Below, one piece after another: positions 5,367-8,720 of a stretch of DNA of 8,720 nucleotides. Origin of the DNA: Rhodospirillales bacterium (GTDB lineage: Bacteria; Pseudomonadota; Alphaproteobacteria; Rhodospirillales; JAPHTL01); NCBI GenBank assembly GCA_026193355.1, contig JAPHTL010000316.1:1-8720 (forward strand), in the 5' to 3' direction. The position numbers and the translations under genes are program-made. Position 1 is the first letter of the stretch; each line of letters starts with the position of its first letter. Below the pieces are notes generated by a model that saw only the letters and a list, made by a program, of their open reading frames with translations, had not been told where the DNA came from and did not search any database.

Positions 5367-7721
5367 TTATGCGGGTACGCTGGGCGTACGGCGCCTGGAC
5401 GGGGGCTTCGCCCCCTTTTTCTTCGGCCGTTTCGCCGGGCGGCCGCCCCCCGCGCGGGGGTCGTCGCCATCAATGCAATCAAAAGTCAGCTTTCCGTCCT
5501 TCGCATCGACCCGGACAAGGCCGCCGCCCGTCAGCTTTCCGAACAGAAGTTCCTCAGCCAGCGGTTTCTTGACGTGTTCCTGAATGACCCGCGCCAGCGG
5601 ACGCGCGCCGAAACGGCGGTCGTATCCCTTCACGGCCAGCCATTCACGCGCGCCATCCGAAAGTTCAATGGTGACCGCACGATCCGCAAGCTGGACCTCT
5701 AGCTCCATGATGAACTTCTCGACAACGCGGGAAACCACTTCCGGCGGCAGGCTGGCGAACGAAATCACAGAATCCAGACGGTTGCGGAATTCCGGCGAGA
5801 ACATCTTTTCGATGGCTTCCATATCGTCGCCTTCGCGCACGGAGCGTTCAAAGCCGATGGCCGGCTTCGCCAGTTCTGCCGCGCCTGCGTTGGTGGTCAT
5901 GATCAGAATGACGTTGCGGAAGTCTATGGTCTTTCCGTTGTGATCCGTCAGCTTTCCATGATCCATGACCTGCAACAGGATATTGAAAAGATCCGGATGC
6001 GCCTTCTCGATTTCATCAAGCAACAGCACCGCGTGCGGATTCTGATCGATGGCGTCGGTCAGAAGGCCGCCCTGATCAAACCCGACGTAGCCGGGCGGCG
6101 CGCCGATCAGGCGCGAAACGGAATGCCGTTCCATGTATTCGGACATGTCAAAACGGATCAGTTCAACGCCAAGCGTCAGGGAAAGCTGGCGCGCGACTTC
6201 CGTCTTGCCAACGCCGGTCGGCCCGGCGAAGAGGTAACTGCCGATCGGCTTTTGCGGTTCACGCAAGCCCGCACGGGCAAGCTTGATGGCCGATGAAAGC
6301 GATTCGATTGCGCGGTCCTGACCGAAAACCATGGTCTTCAGGTCGCGCTCCAGATTCTCCAGAACCGTCCTGTCATCCTTGGAAACGCTTTTCGGCGGAA
6401 TTCGGGCGATTTTGGCGACCACCGCCTCAACGTCTTTTACGCTGACCGTCTTTTTCCGCCTGTTTTCCGGAACAAGCATGCGCGATGCGCCGACCTCGTC
6501 AATCACGTCGATCGCCTTGTCGGGAAGCTTTCGATCGTTGATGTAGCGGGCCGACAGGTCCACGGCGGCCCTGATCGCCTCGGCCGTGTAATGAACCTTG
6601 TGGTGCTCCTCGTAATAGGGCTTCAGCCCCTTCAGTATCTTCACCGTATCCTCGACCGACGGTTCGTTCACATCGATCTTCTGGAAGCGGCGGACCAGTG
6701 CGCGGTCCTTTTCGAAGTGGCTGCGGTATTCCTTGTAGGTGGTCGAACCGATGCAGCGCAGCGTCCCCTTGGCGAGGGACGGCTTCAAAAGATTCGACGC
6801 ATCCATCGAACCGCCGGATGTCGCGCCGGCACCGATGACCGTATGGATTTCATCGATAAAGAGGATGGCGTCGTGATCGGCCTCCATTTCGGAGAGCACC
6901 GCCTTGAGGCGTTCCTCGAAATCGCCCCGATAACGCGTTCCGGCCAGCAATGCCCCCATATCCAGCGCGTAGATGGTCGCATCCTTGAGAACGGCCGGAA
7001 CATCACCTTGGACGATGTTCCGCGCCAGACCTTCCGCAATCGCCGTTTTACCGACGCCGGGATCACCGACGTACAGCGGATTGTTCTTGTTGCGGCGGCA
7101 AAGCACCTGAACAGTGCGGTCAAGCTCCGCCTCTCGACCGATCAACGGATCGATGCGGCCGTCACGCGCCTTTTCGTTGAGATTGGCGCAGTAGGCATCC
7201 ACGGCCTCCTTGCCTTTCTGGACAACGCCGTCTTCATCTTCCGCAGTCGCCTCTGCGCCATGCACGGTTCTGGTTTCACCCATCCCGGTAACCTTGGCGA
7301 TTCCATGCGAAATATAATTGACTGCATCCAGGCGGGACATGTCCTGAACCTGAAGGAAATAGACCGCGTTGGATTCACGTTCCGAGAAAATGGCGACAAG
7401 GACATTCGCCCCCGTCACTTCCTCGCGACCCGCGGACTGGACATGAATGGCGGCGCGCTGGACGACCCTTTGGAACCCTGCCGTTGGACGGGGCTCTTCC
7501 TCGCGGCGCGTGATCAGACTGTCCAGCTCGCTGTCGACAAAATCGGCAAGGTCGTTCCGCAACTGATCGATGTTCACGCCACAGGCGCGCATAACGGCAA
7601 TTGCGTCGCGGTCCTCTGTCAGGGCCAGAAGAAGGTGTTCCAGCGTGGCGAATTCATGGCTGCGTTCCGATGCCAGCGCCAATGCGCGATGCAGGCTGTT
7701 TTCAAGGTTTCGCGAGAGCAT
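5367..7721 (-). CDS. clpA: ATP-dependent Clp protease ATP-binding subunit ClpA
   Basis: A 784-residue AAA+ unfoldase that feeds substrates to the ClpP peptidase in the cytosol. The double-repeat Clp N domain (about 1-145) begins MLSRNLENSLHRAL. AAA1 has Walker A GDPGVGKT (219-226) and Walker B ILFIDE (Asp290, Glu291). AAA2 has Walker A GPTGVGKT (500-507), Walker B VLLLDE (Asp569, Glu570), pore loop GYVG (544-547) and sensor-2 GAR (705-707). The ClpP-docking loop reads IGF (622-624), where E. coli ClpA has IGL. No ClpB-type middle coiled coil is seen, confirming ClpA. The frame is open back to a GTG at 7763 inside clpS, but the ATG at 7721 is chosen because it matches the family N terminus and has AAGGA ten bases upstream. 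Residues after about 751 form a basic, low-complexity tail longer than in E. coli ClpA. It lies 20 bp behind clpS and is surely co-transcribed with it. No leftward terminator is evident. Confidence 0.97.
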   Translation of the reverse strand: MLSRNLENSLHRALALASERSHEFATLEHLLLALTEDRDAIAVMRACGVNIDQLRNDLADFVDSELDSLITRREEEPRPTAGFQRVVQRAAIHVQSAGREEVTGANVLVAIFSERESNAVYFLQVQDMSRLDAVNYISHGIAKVTGMGETRTVHGAEATAEDEDGVVQKGKEAVDAYCANLNEKARDGRIDPLIGREAELDRTVQVLCRRNKNNPLYVGDPGVGKTAIAEGLARNIVQGDVPAVLKDATIYALDMGALLAGTRYRGDFEERLKAVLSEMEADHDAILFIDEIHTVIGAGATSGGSMDASNLLKPSLAKGTLRCIGSTTYKEYRSHFEKDRALVRRFQKIDVNEPSVEDTVKILKGLKPYYEEHHKVHYTAEAIRAAVDLSARYINDRKLPDKAIDVIDEVGASRMLVPENRRKKTVSVKDVEAVVAKIARIPPKSVSKDDRTVLENLERDLKTMVFGQDRAIESLSSAIKLARAGLREPQKPIGSYLFAGPTGVGKTEVARQLSLTLGVELIRFDMSEYMERHSVSRLIGAPPGYVGFDQGGLLTDAIDQNPHAVLLLDEIEKAHPDLFNILLQVMDHGKLTDHNGKTIDFRNVILIMTTNAGAAELAKPAIGFERSVREGDDMEAIEKMFSPEFRNRLDSVISFASLPPEVVSRVVEKFIMELEVQLADRAVTIELSDGAREWLAVKGYDRRFGARPLARVIQEHVKKPLAEELLFGKLTGGGLVRVDAKDGKLTFDCIDGDDPRAGGGRPAKRPKKKGAKPPSRRRTPSVPA
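5375..5389. repeat. Inverted repeat GTACGC-TGG-GCGTAC in the clpA 3' end
   Basis: A perfect 6-bp stem with a 3-base loop, 12 bases after the kinase stop codon and within the last codons of clpA. No U-run follows on either strand, so it is not itself a terminator. It could act as an accessory hairpin for the kinase transcript end. Confidence 0.4.
5401..5420 (+). terminator. Rho-independent terminator of the histidine kinase gene, inside clpA
   Basis: GGGGGC-TTC-GCCCCC forms a perfect 6-bp GC stem (5401-5415) directly followed by TTTTT and then CTT. It reads correctly for rightward transcripts, 38 bases after the kinase stop. It lies wholly within the clpA coding sequence (codons for the KKKGAKPP part of the ClpA tail). 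On the minus strand the hairpin is followed by GTCC, so it should not stop clpA transcription. Confidence 0.85.
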
Positions 7722-7731
7722 GACCGGTCCG

Positions 7732-7736
7732 TCCTT
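7732..7736 (-). promoter_or_regulatory. Shine-Dalgarno site deciding the clpA start
   Basis: AAGGA on the minus strand lies ten bases before the ATG at 7721, in the 20-bp clpS-clpA spacer. It supports that start over the in-frame GTG at 7763 within clpS. Confidence 0.55.
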
Positions 7737-7741
7737 TTTGG

Positions 7742-8065
7742 TTATTCCTTTTCCACGGTGCACTGCAAAGGGTGCTGATTCTTGCGGGCCAGGTCCATGA
7801 CCTGATTTGCCTTCGTTTCAGCCACCTCGTAGGTAAAAACGCCGCACAGACCGACCCCCTTCTGATGGACGTGCAGCATGATTTCCGTCGCCGTCTGGTG
7901 ATCCATACCGAAAAACCGCTCCAGAACGTGGATCACGAATTCCATGGGCGTGTAGTCGTCATTCAGCATCAGCACCTTGTAAAGGTGCGGTTTTTTCGTT
8001 TTTGGCCGCGCCTTGACCGCGATGCCGGTTGACGTGTCGTCGGACCCTTTCCTGATGTCGCTCAT
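7742..8065 (-). CDS. clpS: ATP-dependent Clp protease adaptor ClpS
   Basis: A 107-residue N-recognin that binds N-terminal destabilising residues and hands substrates to the ClpA N domain. An unstructured, Lys-rich N-terminal extension (1-26) is followed by the ClpS core LYKVLMLNDDYTPMEFV (28-44). Asn35 and Asp36 correspond to the N-degron amino-group ligands (E. coli N34/D35), Met41 to the gatekeeper M40, and His67 in LHVHQKG to H66. GLCGVFTYEVAETK (72-85) is the usual C-terminal motif. The frame is open for a further 59 codons upstream, but those residues look unlike ClpS. The ATG at 8065 gives the normal length and has GAAGG about 12 bases upstream. The clpA start follows the stop by 20 bp, the common clpS-clpA operon order. 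Confidence 0.96.
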   Translation of the reverse strand: MSDIRKGSDDTSTGIAVKARPKTKKPHLYKVLMLNDDYTPMEFVIHVLERFFGMDHQTATEIMLHVHQKGVGLCGVFTYEVAETKANQVMDLARKNQHPLQCTVEKE

Positions 8066-8097
8066 CGATCGTTCTTGCCTTCGTCGCCGAACAGTTC

Positions 8098-8111
8098 CGG
8101 CATGCATGCCG
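8098..8111. repeat. 14-bp perfect palindrome CGGCATGCATGCCG upstream of clpS
   Basis: A perfect inverted repeat 33 bp upstream of the clpS start and downstream of the TATGAT candidate. Its position would suit an operator or a 5'-UTR element, but a 14-mer palindrome once in 8.7 kb is near chance expectation. Confidence 0.3.
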
Positions 8112-8213
8112 AAGTCCTGAGGATCATACAGCCCCTCCCCCGGGGTCGCCCCTGTTAATATTGTTCGCTGCGCTCGGGATAAAAGCCCCATAGCGACTCT
8201 TGGGCGAAAAATA

Positions 8214-8242
8214 ATGTTAACGCCGTTTCCTCCTGCGGACAA
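8214..8242 (-). promoter_or_regulatory. Candidate clpS-clpA promoter
   Basis: On the minus strand TTGTCC and TAACAT are 17 bases apart. The -35 element overlaps the first bases of the phasin terminator U-run (A7 at 8241-8247 on the plus strand), which would let clpSA start right after phasin transcription ends. Visual match only. Confidence 0.2.
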
Positions 8243-8271
8243 AAAAAGAAGCGGGGCCGAGGCCCCGCTTC
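8241..8271 (-). terminator. Rho-independent terminator of the phasin gene
   Basis: On the minus strand GAAGCGGGGCC and GGCCCCGCTTC pair perfectly around a tight centre (8248-8271; realistically a 10-bp stem with a 4-base loop), followed directly by seven T (8241-8247). It lies 34 bases past the phasin stop. It is a strong, textbook intrinsic terminator that should largely separate phasin from clpSA transcription. Confidence 0.92.
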
Positions 8272-8305
8272 CCTTGAAAACTGCTTTGCGCCGAAGCGCT
8301 TCGGA

Positions 8306-8720
8306 TCAGGCCGCGAAAGGCTTGCCGAACTTTTCCATGGTCGCATTGACGCGCGACCCGAGCGGGGCCCATGCCTCTTCGGCCAGTTTGACAGTCTCTC
8401 CGGAAAGCTTGCCGCTTTCCTTGACCAGGGCGTCATAGCCGGCCTTTGCGACATCGGCCTGGATGGCGACGATCTCGTTCATGTCCTTGCACGACGCCGC
8501 TTTCTTGGCGGCGGCCACGTTCGCATCAAAGCTCGCCTTCATGAAATCGGCCCATGCGGAACCAATGTTCTGCATGCCCTTGGCGACCACGGTGCTGGAC
8601 TGAACCATGGCTTCAACGTTTTCCTTGCCGAAAACGACGGCATCTTCATAGCCTTTGAACATATCGAAGCTCATCTTGAATACTTCCTCAAACTGGTTGT
8701 TGTTCACTGGCGCGGCGTTC
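8306..8720 (-). CDS. Phasin family protein (Phasin_2 type), 5' end probably outside the window
   Basis: A small amphipathic helical protein of the phasin family, which coats polyhydroxyalkanoate granules. Supporting marks are FGKENVEAMVQSSTVVAKGMQNI (the conserved N-terminal helix), the central helix with MNEIVAIQADVAKAGYDALVKESGKL, and a C-terminal end EEAWAPLGSRVNATMEKFGKPFAA that is typical of the group. It is Ala- and Lys-rich, with no TM segment or signal peptide. The start is uncertain. The in-frame GTG at 8707 has no SD in the 13 visible upstream bases and the frame is still open at the edge (it reads NAAPVNNNQF...). The ATG at 8674 has GAGGA ten bases upstream and is an alternative giving 122 residues. 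I favour a start just beyond the edge. It suggests the host makes PHA, although some phasin-like proteins have other roles. It is separated from clpS by a strong terminator. Confidence 0.85.
   Translation of the reverse strand, partial: NAAPVNNNQFEEVFKMSFDMFKGYEDAVVFGKENVEAMVQSSTVVAKGMQNIGSAWADFMKASFDANVAAAKKAASCKDMNEIVAIQADVAKAGYDALVKESGKLSGETVKLAEEAWAPLGSRVNATMEKFGKPFAA

Larger units (their letters stand above)
8066..8305. other. Intergenic region between phasin and clpS (240 bp)
   Basis: Contains the phasin terminator at its right end and must hold any dedicated clpS promoter. Two weak leftward candidates are visible. One is TTGTCC (8237-8242) with TAACAT (8214-8219), 17-base spacing and four of six matches each. 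The other is an isolated TATGAT (8123-8128), a good -10 without a recognisable -35, which would give a leader of about 50 bases. A 14-bp palindrome lies at 8098-8111. No small gene is convincing, although the clpS frame remains open through most of it. Confidence 0.4.

Noticed and set aside
4712..5482. A 256-codon minus-strand frame opposite the kinase 3' half and running into clpA
   Set aside because: It lies opposite HisKA/HATPase motifs and overlaps clpA out of frame, with no recognisable domain.
7722..7763. A 14-residue N-terminal extension of ClpA from a GTG inside clpS
   Set aside because: The ATG at 7721 matches the family N terminus MLSRNLE and has its own SD.
6591..7778. A 395-codon open frame on the plus strand opposite clpA
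   Set aside because: It is fully antisense to well-conserved ClpA domains and its translation shows no family motif; long antisense frames are common in GC-rich DNA.
8066..8242. A 59-residue N-terminal extension of ClpS
   Set aside because: The extension crosses the likely promoter region, is unlike ClpS, and the shorter form has the normal family length.

Overview
The window looks like chromosomal DNA of a free-living alphaproteobacterium, most likely from the Rhodospirillales or a neighbouring order. The grounds are GC-rich coding sequence, a ClpS-ClpA pair next to a Phasin_2-type phasin, a long RidA paralogue next to a COG3146/DUF482 acyltransferase, and a histidine kinase whose DHp region resembles the PleC/DivJ branch. 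These placements come from remembered family features, not from a search. I see no tRNA, rRNA, IS element, CRISPR array, prophage gene or integration scar.

Left part (2-2844): a zinc-free medium-chain dehydrogenase/reductase is read leftward. Across a 99-bp spacer, a divergent rightward pair encodes a RidA-family protein and a 399-residue FemAB/GNAT-like acyltransferase, 44 bp apart. Both divergent genes have near-identical strong Shine-Dalgarno (SD) sites, while the acyltransferase has none. A 403-bp gene-free stretch follows (2845-3247). It holds a 12-bp palindrome, a possible 23-codon ORF, a weak promoter candidate and a run of nine C.

Centre (3248-5362): a 704-residue hybrid-free membrane histidine kinase with a TTG start. 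Its order is TM - extracytoplasmic Cache-like sensor - TM - PAS/PAC - HisKA - HATPase. No response regulator is in the window.

Right part (5367-8720), all leftward: phasin, then a strong intrinsic terminator, then clpS and clpA 20 bp apart. ClpS delivers N-degron substrates to ClpA, which unfolds them for ClpP (not in this window). ClpA converges on the kinase gene with only 4 bp between stop codons. The kinase's intrinsic terminator lies inside the last codons of clpA, in a segment encoding an unusual basic C-terminal tail.

I found no convincing undescribed system. The points most worth checking are the terminator embedded in the clpA 3' end together with the basic ClpA tail, the orphan PleC/DivJ-like kinase, and the C9 tract in its leader.
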